From Rhynchopus sp. YZ270_cl-10 (Eukaryota; Euglenozoa; Diplonemea; Diplonemida; Diplonemidae), in contig OZ037867.1 of the NCBI GenBank assembly GCA_964035575.1, positions 1,054,001 to 1,118,000 on the forward strand: 64,000 nucleotides of DNA, given 5' to 3'. This document shows, piece after piece, positions 50,214-59,699 of the stretch. A program made the position numbers and the translations under genes. Every line of letters begins with the position of its first letter. Position 1 is the stretch's first letter. The notes under the pieces were generated by a model, which saw nothing but the letters and a program-made list of their open reading frames with translations, was not told the origin of the DNA and made no database searches.

Positions 50214-51803
50214 ATGTCGTGGCAGACGGCACCCTTGGTAGTCCTGAGCATGTGTGCTGCTGTATCTGCGAGTGGTGGACGTGCCGATTGGGATTACGAC
50301 TTCAGCATTGTCGAAGGCGACATCCAGGTGCCCATTGAGACTGACCGTGCTGGGAACGTGCTTGGGGCCACACCGCTGTCACGTGCGTCGCAGCTGTTCC
50401 CTGTGGGGGAGGTTGTGAACTACGCTGTCGCATCGTCACTCAGGTCCTCTGATTCACGTATTGCAAGCGCCGTGCGGGATTGGGAGGCGAAGACGTGCTT
50501 CCGTTTCAACCAGTGTTCCTCGGACTCGTCGTGCCCACGTCCGTACATCCGTTTCCAAAATGGAAATGGGTGCAGTTCACCCATTGGCAGTCGCGGAGCA
50601 GGTGTCAACAGCATCAACCTTGCCAGCGGGTGCTCAACAGGATCGACGATTCACGAGATCGGCCACTCCCTGGGTCTTTCGCACGAGCAGTCGCGGAAGG
50701 ACAGAGACAACTACGTTACAGTCGACATGTCACAGGTGGTTGAGGGCTTGCAAAACAACTTCAGAAAGAACGGTGCGAGTGGACGTGACCTGGGCAAGTA
50801 CGACTACGGGTCGATCATGCACTATGGACCTAACGGCTTCAGAATTGGACGTCAGCCTACAATCATCTCGCCACAGCCAATTGGCCAGCGCAACGGGCTG
50901 AGTGCAGGCGACGTGGCTGCGATTGAGTTCATGTACAACAAATGCTCGACACGGTTCACTGCACCCCGCTGCATTGCCTCACAGAGCGAGAGCACCACAC
51001 TCGTGATCCCTGTGGGTGAGGACTTCAGTGTCGACTTCAACGCACTCTACACCGCATCACGCTCCATGCGTGTCACGTACCCAAACACAAACGCGCCCGA
51101 CACACAGTTCCTGACACGCTCCGGTACAACCCTCACCGACACAGGCTACGCAGCCCTGCGCTACACACCGACACGCAACGACGCGGGCCGCACGTTTGTC
51201 TTGGCTGCAACCTTCACAGCATCCGACGGCCCTGCCTCTGAGTGCCGTGTCAATGTACGTGTTGAGGGGGATGTGGTGGGGACTACAAGCCCGCCAACAA
51301 CCGAAACAAGCCCGCCAAGGACGCGCAGCCCCCCAAGAACGTCCAGCCCACCTGTGCGCACACCAAGCCCACCAAGGACACGCAGCCCACCCAGCCCGCC
51401 TGTGAGGACACCAAGCCCGCCAAGGACCCCTTGCCCCCCGAGAACCTCGAGCCCACGGAGAACACCAGCACCACGCACAGCACCGTCACCGTCGGGCTGC
51501 AGATGGCCAGTGCAGAAGTGGGGCAGCTGCCGCTCCTCGCCAGACTGCTGTGTGTCGGGCACCACTTGCTATGAGGTGCACTCACGCTACGCAAAGTGCA
51601 TGCCTGCATGCACACCACGTCGCGGGAAGTCGTGCCGTGTACTTGGGGGTGCCGCACCCCATACAGCACCGGCACCGGCACCGACACAGCCACGGTGCAG
51701 GAGCAGGCTCCGTGAGTACCGTTCGTGCATGGGGCGGGAGTCGTGCTGTGCATCTGGGTTGCAGTGTGTGGGCAACAGGTGGTGGAAGTCATGCAGGAAG
51801 TAG
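50214..51803 (+). CDS. Secreted astacin-type zinc metalloprotease, unit 1
   Basis: 529 aa from MSWQTAPLVVLSMCAAVSAS, a signal peptide (an in-frame Met six codons upstream is also possible). The catalytic domain has the full astacin signature HEIGHSLGLSHEQSRKDRD with zinc ligands H147, H151, H157 and base E148, and the Met-turn SIMHYG (M202, zinc-coordinating Tyr204). A beta-rich middle region (about 245-350) precedes a Pro/Arg/Ser linker of SPPRT repeats and two small Cys-rich modules at the C terminus (WGSCRSSPDCCVSGTTC... and CMGRESCCASGLQC), loosely like carbohydrate-binding modules. The gene sits between H3 and H1 in the histone unit, on the same strand. Function in secretion or matrix processing is inferred. 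Confidence 0.9.
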   Translation: MSWQTAPLVVLSMCAAVSASGGRADWDYDFSIVEGDIQVPIETDRAGNVLGATPLSRASQLFPVGEVVNYAVASSLRSSDSRIASAVRDWEAKTCFRFNQCSSDSSCPRPYIRFQNGNGCSSPIGSRGAGVNSINLASGCSTGSTIHEIGHSLGLSHEQSRKDRDNYVTVDMSQVVEGLQNNFRKNGASGRDLGKYDYGSIMHYGPNGFRIGRQPTIISPQPIGQRNGLSAGDVAAIEFMYNKCSTRFTAPRCIASQSESTTLVIPVGEDFSVDFNALYTASRSMRVTYPNTNAPDTQFLTRSGTTLTDTGYAALRYTPTRNDAGRTFVLAATFTASDGPASECRVNVRVEGDVVGTTSPPTTETSPPRTRSPPRTSSPPVRTPSPPRTRSPPSPPVRTPSPPRTPCPPRTSSPRRTPAPRTAPSPSGCRWPVQKWGSCRSSPDCCVSGTTCYEVHSRYAKCMPACTPRRGKSCRVLGGAAPHTAPAPAPTQPRCRSRLREYRSCMGRESCCASGLQCVGNRWWKSCRK

Positions 51804-52658
51804 GACCCGTCTGTTGTTTTCGTCATCATTCTTCGATGAACGGTGGCTGCCTCATATGAGGCACACCTCAATTCATAGCTCATCCACACTGGCAGAACTG
51901 TTCGCACTTCGTTGTATGAAAGTATTGTGTTCTTCATTGCTTCTTTGGGTTTATTACAAAGACAAATCTTCCTGGCTGCATCCTTCGCACGGATATAGAA
52001 TACCACCTAGCATAACCCTGTTCTCTTCATTACCTAATTCTCCATTTCCTGTTTTGCCCTTTCTCTTTGCTTTATAGAACACCGGCCCCCGCCGGTTGTC
52101 GCCACAACAGCACACACGATATTACCTCGTGGATCGATGTGGTCAGATGATGAACCCCTGTTTTCATCTGACCACCCGGACCCTTCTAGGTCGTAAGTGT
52201 TTGGTGTGGGTGATTTTATTATTAGCGTTTCTTGTTGTTGTGGAGAAAACAAAGTGCGTTGCATCCACTGCTCCCGGATGTTGCACTGTCTTCTCCACAT
52301 TTTGTTGCCGTTTTGCACACCTGGGCCTTGTCTTATCACTTTCCGACGTTTTTTTCTCTCTTTTTCGTGCTTTCTCTTCTGACTGGAAAGTATATGAAAA
52401 AAAATGAATTTGTCTTCTTCCTCTCATCATGGGTTTCGATACCTGCCGTTGTTAGGATGTAAAGTTCTTATTAAATGAATCTCCCCTCCTCTGCCCCTCT
52501 ATTTCATGTGTCAATAATCAATGTGGTCGATGAGACAGTGCGTGAAATTGTTCATGTTTCTGCTTGACACGCAGTCATTCAGAAAACCATCCCCGTCCCA
52601 CCTCCTGTCACACCACGTCAATGCACAGTTTCAATTTTGCACAACACCAACACTCACA
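51804..52658. other. Spacer between astacin and H1-like gene, unit 1
   Basis: No gene is seen. A hairpin at 52141-52173 (GGTCAGATGATGAA opposite TTTTCATCTGACC) is kept in unit 2 at 58606-58640 with one change. Otherwise pyrimidine-rich. Confidence 0.55.
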
Positions 52659-52925
52659 ATGCCGAGGTTCGAGTCGATTGCGATTGCCAAGCCTGATGCG
52701 AAGCGCTCTGCGAAGATCAAGGAGGCAGCAAAGAAGAGGAAGAACGCTGTGAGAGAGGCAGTGAACAAGGTGAAGGAGGCTGAGAAGCAGAAGCGTGCGG
52801 ACGCGAGGGCCAAGAAGGCGGCGAAGAAGGAGGAGAAGGCGAAGAAGGCAAAGAAGGCCAAGAAGACCACCACGAAGAAGAAGGGAACCTCGACGAAGAA
52901 GAAGGCCAAGACCACGAAGAAGTAA
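52659..52925 (+). CDS. H1-like lysine-rich chromatin protein, unit 1
   Basis: 88 aa, almost entirely Lys, Ala, Glu and Arg (for example KEAEKQKRADARAKKAAKKE, then TTKKKGTSTKKKAKTTKK). There is no winged-helix globular domain, as in the minimal H1 of kinetoplastids and many other protists, so it is called H1-like by composition and position in the histone unit. The ATG follows the leader CACTCACA. In-frame Met codons upstream belong to a longer open frame that is less basic and differs between units. Confidence 0.8.
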   Translation: MPRFESIAIAKPDAKRSAKIKEAAKKRKNAVREAVNKVKEAEKQKRADARAKKAAKKEEKAKKAKKAKKTTTKKKGTSTKKKAKTTKK

Positions 52926-53160
52926 GCTGCTTGCGGTCGAAAACTAAGCTGCCTTGACGTGACTGTGCAGCTGTTGTCTTTTCCTTTTTTGCAACATTTA
53001 CCTCTGTGACCTTGCGTTGCAAGACCACAACGAGGGGTGGAGATTCCCACCACAAAACAAACACGAAGAACAATAATCTTCACAAAAACAACAGCAGCAC
53101 TATTTGTCGTTTTTGCCTGTTCCGCAACCCATCCCTTTGCCTGAATCAATCCTCATCTCT

Positions 53161-53172
53161 CCCCACCAGATA
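53161..53172 (+). promoter_or_regulatory. Acceptor-like site before H4, unit 1
   Basis: CTCTCCCCACCAG/ATATTC; CAG ends at 53169, 32 bases before the ATG. Unit 2 is the same (59667). Confidence 0.5.
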
Positions 53173-53201
53173 TTCAAAAACAAGCAACACACAACACAAC
53201 A

Positions 53202-53543
53202 ATGGGTCCGTCCAAGTCTGCAAAGGGAAAGTCGGTTGCCTCCGGAAAGGCTGACAAGAAGACGACTGGAAGCCAGAAGCGCAAGGGCGCAAAGTCGAAC
53301 AAGGGCCGTGGTATCACAAAGGGAAGCATCCGCCGTCTGGCCCGCCGTGGAGGGTGCAAGCGTCTTGCGAGCAGTGTGTACGACGAGGCAAGGGAGATCC
53401 TGAGGAACTTCGTGGAGCAGGTGATGAAGGACACCCACGCACTGATGGAGGTGCGTGAGAACGCCCCTGCGAAGACGGTGCGTGTGGAGCACATCCTGTA
53501 CGCCCTGAAGAAGCGTGGCCGCACCCTGTACGTCTCCAAGTAA
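53202..53543 (+). CDS. Divergent histone H4, unit 1
   Basis: 113 aa. The core is clear: GITKGSIRRLARRGGCKRLA, YDEAREILRNFVEQVMKDTH and ALKKRGRTLYV. The canonical SGRGKGGKGLGK tail is replaced by a longer Lys/Ser-rich tail (GPSKSAKGKSVASGKADKK), and the C terminus lacks GFGG. The number of changes is striking for what is usually the most conserved histone. No animal-type histone 3' stem-loop follows the stop codon. Confidence 0.93.
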   Translation: MGPSKSAKGKSVASGKADKKTTGSQKRKGAKSNKGRGITKGSIRRLARRGGCKRLASSVYDEAREILRNFVEQVMKDTHALMEVRENAPAKTVRVEHILYALKKRGRTLYVSK

Positions 53544-53807
53544 GCAGACACGCTTCTCGTGAGATGAGAGAGACGAGACGTGATGTCACTGTTGGTGAGC
53601 CTTGTCTTTTTGCTTTGTTTCCCCCACCCACCCCATCCAGCTGTGCTGTTGCAGGACTGCATGCATTTGCCTTCCATGCGACAGCACAGTGGCGTAATTG
53701 ACGCCACCTTTTCCTCAAAACACAAAAGCACCCCAAACGGAACCTCCCTTCCTCTTGTTTTGTCGAAACCACACAACACAACACAACACAACATATTGCA
53801 ACCACGC

Positions 53808-53818
53808 ACACCAGATAA
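53808..53818 (+). promoter_or_regulatory. Acceptor-like site before H2B, unit 1
   Basis: CACGCACACCAG/ATAACTTTTTG; CAG ends at 53814, 26 bases before the ATG. Unit 2 is the same (60312). Confidence 0.45.
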
Positions 53819-53840
53819 CTTTTTGTAAAAACCCAACAAG

Positions 53841-54311
53841 ATGACACCATCGCCACAGAAGTCCTCGGGAGCAAAGAAGTCCACAGGAGCGAAGAGAGGC
53901 CCGAAGTTGGACAAGAACGGGAAGAGGATCAGGAAGCCGAACTACAAGAGCTACTCGACCTACGTGCACAAGCTGATGACGAAGACCTTCGGAGTGAAGG
54001 CGTCGACGAAGGCGGGGAAGAAGAGCTCTGTTGCGATCACGTCGCGTGGGATGGGGATTGTGAACTCGTTCGTGGTGGACCTGTTTGAGCGCATTGCGGA
54101 GGAGGCGGGACGCGCAAACCACTTTGCGGGACAGAAGACACTGCGCAGCGGTGCCATTGTGGCGGGTGTGAAGATGCACTTCCCTGACGAGATGGCGTCG
54201 CACGCCCTGTCTGCGGGAGTTGCTGCCGTGGCCAAGTACGCGAAGGCCCTGAAGGCGAAGGGCAAGAAGGGCAAGGGATCCCCGACGAAGAAGGGTTCCC
54301 CGAGGAAGTGA
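53841..54311 (+). CDS. Divergent histone H2B, unit 1
   Basis: 156 aa. A basic tail leads into the fold KPNYKSYSTYVHKLMTKTFG (canonical ESYSIYVYKVLKQVHP), SRGMGIVNSFVVDLFERIAE (canonical SKAMGIMNSFVNDIFERIA) and the equivalent of the C-terminal helix, SHALSAGVAAVAKYAKALKA. It also has a Lys/Gly/Ser/Pro-rich C-terminal extension (GSPTKKGSPRK). It is longer than usual H2B (~125 aa) because of both tails. The 3' flank after the stop recurs after the junction pseudogene. Confidence 0.92.
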   Translation: MTPSPQKSSGAKKSTGAKRGPKLDKNGKRIRKPNYKSYSTYVHKLMTKTFGVKASTKAGKKSSVAITSRGMGIVNSFVVDLFERIAEEAGRANHFAGQKTLRSGAIVAGVKMHFPDEMASHALSAGVAAVAKYAKALKAKGKKGKGSPTKKGSPRK

Positions 54312-54645
54312 AGCATGTGACGTGTTGTACTGTGACCTGATGCGTTGTGTAGCTTTGTGGTGAAGACACGGCCCTCTTGTTCTGCAAGGGGGCGTGGGTG
54401 GTACTGCCACCGTCTTTTCTGAAACAAAAACAACAAAGCGAACTCTACTTTTGGCCTCCTTCCCACCACCCACCACCCTCCCGTCCACACGTCACACCCA
54501 CTCCTTTCTTCCAGATATATTTCACCACCAACACAACAAAAAACAAACGGCGTATATTTAAACGAGTAATGCCATTTGTTTACTATTATTATTTTATCAC
54601 CAAGATACCACTTGTCGATAACGAAGACGGATCAATCATACCTCT
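54312..54645. other. Junction spacer with a stranded H2A leader
   Basis: 54312-54530 matches 54919-55145 and includes the CTTTCTTCCAG/ATATATTTCACC acceptor and H2A leader. It then runs, without an H2A start, into about 120 bp of unrelated A/T-rich DNA (54545-54658). Confidence 0.6.
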
Positions 54646-54918
54646 TTGGATAATTTAAGTGTGGGCAGTGCGCTGAAGAAGGGGAGGTACGCAAAGCGTG
54701 TGAGCCCCACTGCGGCAGTGTTCCTGATGTCTGTGCTGCAGTACTGCATCGCGGGCCAGAAGACACTGCGCAGCGGTGCCATTGTGGCGGGTGTGAAGAT
54801 GCACTTCCCCGACGAGATGGCGTCGCACGCCCTGTCTGCGGGAGTTGCTGCCGTGGCCAAGTACACAAAGGCCCTGAAGGCGAAGGGCAAGAAGGGCAAG
54901 GGTTCCCCGAGGAAGTGA
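54646..54918 (+). pseudogene. H2A/H2B chimeric pseudogene at the unit junction
   Basis: From about 54660 it reads as H2A (VGSALKKGRYAKRVSPTAAV through VLQYC). At about 54750 it switches in frame to H2B (AGQKTLRSGAIVAGVKMHFP to the GSPRK end) and then the H2B 3' flank. The H2A start codon and N-terminal third are missing and replaced by unrelated DNA, and no ATG opens the frame in a good context. Neither histone fold is complete. It is best explained by unequal exchange or faulty repair between H2A and H2B of neighbouring units. Confidence 0.85.
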
Positions 54919-55167
54919 ATCATGTGACGTGTTGTACTGTGACCTGATGCGTTGTGTAGCTTTGTGGTGAAGACACGGCCCTCTTGTTCTGCAAGGGGGC
55001 GTGGGTGGTACTGCCACCGTCTTTTCTGAAACAAAAACAAACAACAAAACAACAAAGCAAACTGTACTTTTGGTCTCCTTCCCACCACCCACCACCCTCC
55101 CGTCCACACGTCACGCCCACTTCCTTTCTTCCAGATATATTTCACCAACACAACCAAAAGACAAACA

Positions 55168-55668
55168 ATGGTCGGTGCAAGCCGTGGCGCAAAGAAGGGA
55201 GTGAAGAGGGGACCGTCTGTGTCTCTGTCTGAGATGTCTGGTCTGACCTTCCCTGTGGGACGTGTGGGCAGTGCGCTGAAGAAGGGAAGGTACGCAAAGC
55301 GTGTGAGTCCCACTGCAGCAGTGTTCCTGACGTCTGTTCTGCAGTACTGCACAGGTGAGCTTCTGAACGTGTCTGCGAAGGCGGCGACGTCGGGAAAGAA
55401 GGCAAAGAACAAGAAGCAGCACCAGATCAAGCCCCGCCACATCTGCGTTGCCGTGCGTGAGGACAAGGACCTTGGCGACCTTCTGTCGAACGTGACGATT
55501 GCGGGTGGAGGTGTGGGTGGAGGAGTGCACGATGCGCTCAAGGCGACTGACAAGAAGTACAGGAAGAAGTCCTCTGGCAGCGTGACGAAGAAGTCGAAGG
55601 GGAAGAAGGGTGGAAAGAAGGGCAAGAAGTCGAAGGGTTCCCCCAAGAAGTCCTCCCCGAAGAAGTAA
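55168..55668 (+). CDS. Divergent histone H2A, unit 2
   Basis: 166 aa, protein identical to the unit 1 copy at 48771-49271, with a few silent differences. Leader, acceptor-like CAG (55134) and 3' flank are as described for the unit. Upstream lies the duplicated junction spacer that follows the chimeric pseudogene. Confidence 0.93.
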   Translation: MVGASRGAKKGVKRGPSVSLSEMSGLTFPVGRVGSALKKGRYAKRVSPTAAVFLTSVLQYCTGELLNVSAKAATSGKKAKNKKQHQIKPRHICVAVREDKDLGDLLSNVTIAGGGVGGGVHDALKATDKKYRKKSSGSVTKKSKGKKGGKKGKKSKGSPKKSSPKK

Positions 55669-55916
55669 ACACGCTCTCGACATCTGTCTTCTGAGTTTGC
55701 TTCCAATACTTGTTGTTGTTGTTTTTTGTACCCTCACACCGGATGTAAGGGTGCTGAGGGGGTGTAACTACACACCGCATATAACAAACATGAGATCCTG
55801 TTCCCCCTCCTTTCCTGCCTCTTGTCATCCCCTCCCCACACACCACGAAACGTGACCACACCACACCACACCACACCCGACAGATAACCAAGACAACAGC
55901 CACACACCACAACAAG

Positions 55917-56354
55917 ATGCCACGCACACCTGCCAAGTCTGTGAAGAAGTCGCAGTCGTCGACTGGAAAGGACGGTGAGAAGAAGAGGAAGCCGAGGACG
56001 AAGCTTGACTACAAGGCCCCTGAGAAGAAGGACAAGAAGGGAAAGGTGGTGAAGAAGTCTGGCCGCTGGTTGCCCGGAACTGTTGCGATGCGTGAGATCA
56101 AGGCACTGCAGAAGGGGACGCAGCTGCTGATCCAGAAGGCGCCCTTCCAGCGCCTTGTGCGTGACGTGATGGACAAGCACAAGCAGGACATGCGTTTCCG
56201 TGCGTCTGCACTGGAGGCGATGCAGGAGGCAAGCGAGCAGTACCTGATCAGCGTGTTTGAGGGTGCTGTGATCCTGCAGCTGCACAGGAAGAAGAAGACC
56301 CTGATCCAGAAGGACCTGAGCTACACGATCCGCATCCGTGGAGACAACCTCTGA
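55917..56354 (+). CDS. Divergent histone H3, unit 2
   Basis: 145 aa, identical in protein to the unit 1 H3 (49515-49952), including the missing K9/K27 contexts and the IRIRGDNL end. The upstream spacer differs by small indels only. Confidence 0.92.
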   Translation: MPRTPAKSVKKSQSSTGKDGEKKRKPRTKLDYKAPEKKDKKGKVVKKSGRWLPGTVAMREIKALQKGTQLLIQKAPFQRLVRDVMDKHKQDMRFRASALEAMQEASEQYLISVFEGAVILQLHRKKKTLIQKDLSYTIRIRGDNL

Positions 56355-56617
56355 GCTGTTCCCTTTTGCACGAGGTGTTTGTAGCAGTTTGTGTTCTGCA
56401 TCCTTTTCCCCATTCCCCACTTCCCCACTTTGCAAACCTGCAAAGGGTGGTGTTATCCGCCGAATTACATAAAGTATCCACTCCTCCCCTCTTTGTTTCT
56501 TTGCGAACATCCTTCTTTTTTTACAGTTGCACACTTGACGCAGTGTCGAAACACATCCCCAAGTTGCACCCACCTGCACACAACAGATTCCACATACACA
56601 TGTACAGTCAGCACAGC

Positions 56618-58267
56618 ATGTCGTGGCAGACGGCACCCTTGGTAGTCCTGAGCATGTGTGCTGCTGTGTCTGCGAGTAGTGGACGTGCCGATTGGGATTA
56701 CGACTTCAGCATTGTCGAAGGCGACATCCAGGTGCCCATTGAGACTGACCGTGCTGGGAACGTGCTTGGGGCCACACCGCTGTCACGTGCGTCGCAGCTG
56801 TTCCCTGTGGGGGAGGTTGTGAACTACGCTGTCGCATCGTCACTCAGGTCCTCTGATTCACGTATTGCAAGCGCAGTGCGGGATTGGGAGGCGAAGACGT
56901 GCTTCCGTTTCAACCAGTGTTCCTCGGACTCGTCGTGCCCACGTCCGTACATCCGTTTCCAAAATGGAAATGGGTGCAGTTCACCCATTGGCAGTCGCGG
57001 AGCAGGTGTCAACAGCATCAACCTTGCCAGCGGGTGTTCAACAGGATCGACGATTCACGAGATCGGCCACTCCCTGGGTCTGTCGCACGAGCAGTCGCGG
57101 AAGGACAGAGACAACTACGTTACAGTCGACATGTCACAGGTGGTTGAGGGCTTGCAAAACAACTTCAGAAAGAACGGTGCGAGTGGACGTGACCTGGGCA
57201 AGTACGACTACGGGTCGATCATGCACTATGGGCCCAACGGCTTCAGAATTGGACGTCAGCCAACAATCATCTCGCCACAGCCAATTGGCCAGCGCAACGG
57301 GCTGAGTGCAGGCGACGTGGCTGCGATTGAGTTCATGTACAACAAATGCTCGACACGGTTCACTGCACCCCGCTGCATTGCCTCACAGAGCGAGAGCACC
57401 ACACTCGTGATCCCTGTGGGTGAGGACTTCAGTGTCGACTTCAACGCACTCTACACCGCATCACGCTCCATGCATGTCACGTACCCAAACACAAACGCAC
57501 CCGACACACAGTTCCTGACACGCTCCGGTACAACCCTCACCGACACAGGCTACGCAGCCCTGCGCTACACACCGACACGCAACGACGCGGGCCGCACGTT
57601 TGTCTTGGCTGCAACCTTCACAGCATCCGACGGCCCTGCCTCTGAGTGCCGTGTCAATGTACGTGTTGAGGGGGATGTGGTGGGGACTACAAGCCCGCCA
57701 ACAACGTCAAACCCGCCCGCCAGGACAGACAGTCCTCCGAGAACGTCCAGCCCCCCGATCCCACCTGTCAGGACACCAAGCCCGCCAAGGACGCGCAGCC
57801 CCCCAAGAACGTCCAGCCCACCTGTGCGCACACCAAGCCCACCAAGGACACGCAGCCCACCCAGCCCGCCTGTGAGGACACCAAGCCCGCCAAGGACCCC
57901 TTGCCCCCCGAGAACCTCGAGCCCACGGAGAACACCAGCACCACGCACAGCACCGTCACCGTCGGGCTGCAGATGGCCAGTGCAGAAGTGGGGCAGCTGC
58001 CGCTCCTCGCCAGACTGCTGTGTGTCGGGCACCACTTGCTACGAAGTGCACTCACGCTACGCAAAGTGCATGCCTGCATGCACACCACGTCGCGGGAAGT
58101 CGTGCCGTGTGCTTGGGGGTGCCGCTCCCCATACAGCACCGGCACCGACACAGCCACGGTGCAGGAGCAGGCTCCGTGAGTACCGTTCGTGCATGGGGCG
58201 GGAGTCGTGTTGTGCATCTGGGTTGCAGTGCGTGGGCAACAGGTGGTGGAAGTCATGCAGGAAGTAG
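56618..58267 (+). CDS. Secreted astacin-type zinc metalloprotease, unit 2
   Basis: 549 aa from the signal-peptide Met (MSWQTAPLVV). Catalytic domain, HEIGHSLGLSHEQ zinc site and SIMHYG Met-turn are as in the unit 1 copy. The main difference is the Pro-rich linker, which has about 20 more residues here (extra SPPRTSSPPIPPVRTPSPPR-type repeats). Elsewhere there are rare replacements (for example Gly to Ser after the signal peptide, Arg to His in SMHVTYP). The upstream leader also differs by indels. That the protease open frame is kept in both units suggests it is under selection. Confidence 0.9.
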   Translation: MSWQTAPLVVLSMCAAVSASSGRADWDYDFSIVEGDIQVPIETDRAGNVLGATPLSRASQLFPVGEVVNYAVASSLRSSDSRIASAVRDWEAKTCFRFNQCSSDSSCPRPYIRFQNGNGCSSPIGSRGAGVNSINLASGCSTGSTIHEIGHSLGLSHEQSRKDRDNYVTVDMSQVVEGLQNNFRKNGASGRDLGKYDYGSIMHYGPNGFRIGRQPTIISPQPIGQRNGLSAGDVAAIEFMYNKCSTRFTAPRCIASQSESTTLVIPVGEDFSVDFNALYTASRSMHVTYPNTNAPDTQFLTRSGTTLTDTGYAALRYTPTRNDAGRTFVLAATFTASDGPASECRVNVRVEGDVVGTTSPPTTSNPPARTDSPPRTSSPPIPPVRTPSPPRTRSPPRTSSPPVRTPSPPRTRSPPSPPVRTPSPPRTPCPPRTSSPRRTPAPRTAPSPSGCRWPVQKWGSCRSSPDCCVSGTTCYEVHSRYAKCMPACTPRRGKSCRVLGGAAPHTAPAPTQPRCRSRLREYRSCMGRESCCASGLQCVGNRWWKSCRK

Positions 58268-59155
58268 GACCCGTCTGTTGTTTTCGTCATCATTCTTCGA
58301 TGAACGGTGGCTGCCTCATCTGAGGCAAACCTCAATTCATAGCTCATCCACACTGGCAGAACTGTTCGCACTTCGTTGTATGAAAGTATTGTGTTCTTCA
58401 TTGCTTCTTTGGGTTTATTACAAAGACAAATCTTCCTGGCTGCATCCTTCGCACGGATATAGAATACCACCTAGCATAACCCTGTTCTCTTCATTACCTA
58501 ATTCTCCATTTCCTGTTTTGCCCTTTCTCTTTGCTTTATAGAACACCGGCCCCCGCCGGTTGTCGCCACAACAGCACACACGATATTACCTCGTGGATCG
58601 ATGTGGTCGGATGATGAACCCATGTTTTCATCTGACCACCCGGACCCTTCTAGGTGGTAAGTGTTTGGTGTGGGTGATTTATTATTAGCGTTTCTTGTTG
58701 TTGTTGTTGTAGAGAAAACAAAGTGCGTTGCATCCACTGCTCCCGGATGTTGCACTGTCTTCTCCACAGTTTGTTCTTCACAGTTTGGTCTTCTCCACAT
58801 TTTGTTGCCGTTTTGCACACCTGGGCCTTGTCTTATCACTTTCCGACGTTTTTTTCTCTCTTTTTTGTGCTTTCTCTTCTGACTGGAAAGTATATGAAAA
58901 AAAATGAATTTGTCTTCTTCCTCTCATCATGGGTTTCGATACCTGCCGTTGTTAGGATGTAAAGTTCTTATTAAATGAATCTCCCCTCCTCTGCCCCTCT
59001 ATTTTATGTGGCAATCCATGTGGTCGATGAGACGGTGCGTGAAATTGTTTATGTTTCTGCTTGACACGCAGTTATTCAGAAAACCATCCCCTTCCCACCT
59101 CCTGTCACACTACGTCAATGCACAGTTTCAATTTTGCACAACACCAACACTCACA
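58268..59155. other. Spacer between astacin and H1-like gene, unit 2
   Basis: The same as the unit 1 spacer apart from small indels (for example an added CACAGTTTGTTCTT-type duplication near 58770). The hairpin at 58606-58640 is kept. No gene is seen. Confidence 0.55.
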
Positions 59156-59422
59156 ATGCCGAGGTTCGAGTCGATTGCGATTGCCAAGCCTGATGCGAAG
59201 CGCTCTGCGAAGATCAAGGAGGCAGCAAAGAAGAGGAAGAACGCTGTGAGAGAGGCAGTGAACAAGGTGAAGGAGGCTGAGAAGCAGAAGCGTGCGGACG
59301 CGAGGGCCAAGAAGGCGGCGAAGAAGGAGGAGAAGGCGAAGAAGGCAAAGAAGGCCAAGAAGACCACCACGAAGAAGAAGGGAACCTCGACGAAGAAGAA
59401 GGCCAAGACCACGAAGAAGTAA
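59156..59422 (+). CDS. H1-like lysine-rich chromatin protein, unit 2
   Basis: 88 aa, identical to the protein at 52659-52925. The identity holds from MPRFESIAIAKPDAK to the end, whereas the leader-side open frame differs, supporting this start. Confidence 0.8.
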   Translation: MPRFESIAIAKPDAKRSAKIKEAAKKRKNAVREAVNKVKEAEKQKRADARAKKAAKKEEKAKKAKKAKKTTTKKKGTSTKKKAKTTKK

Positions 59423-59699
59423 GCTGCTTGCGGTCGAAAACTAAGCTGCCTTGACGTGACTGTGCAGCTGTTGTCTTTTCCTTTCTTTGCAACATTTACC
59501 TCTGTGACCTTGCGTTGCAAGACCACAACGAGGGGTGGAGATTCCCACCACAAAACAAACACGAAGAACAATACTCTTCATGAAAACAACAGCAGCACTA
59601 TTTGTCGTTTTTGCCTGTTCCGCAACCCATCCCTTTGCCTGAATCAACCTTCATCTCTCCCCACCAGATATTCAAAAACAAGCAACACACAACACAACA

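Noticed and set aside
53544-53600. Animal-type histone mRNA 3' stem-loop after H4
   Set aside because: Only a loose TCTCGT/ACGAGA pairing with a 12-base loop is present, not the 6-bp stem with a 4-base loop. None is seen after the other histones.
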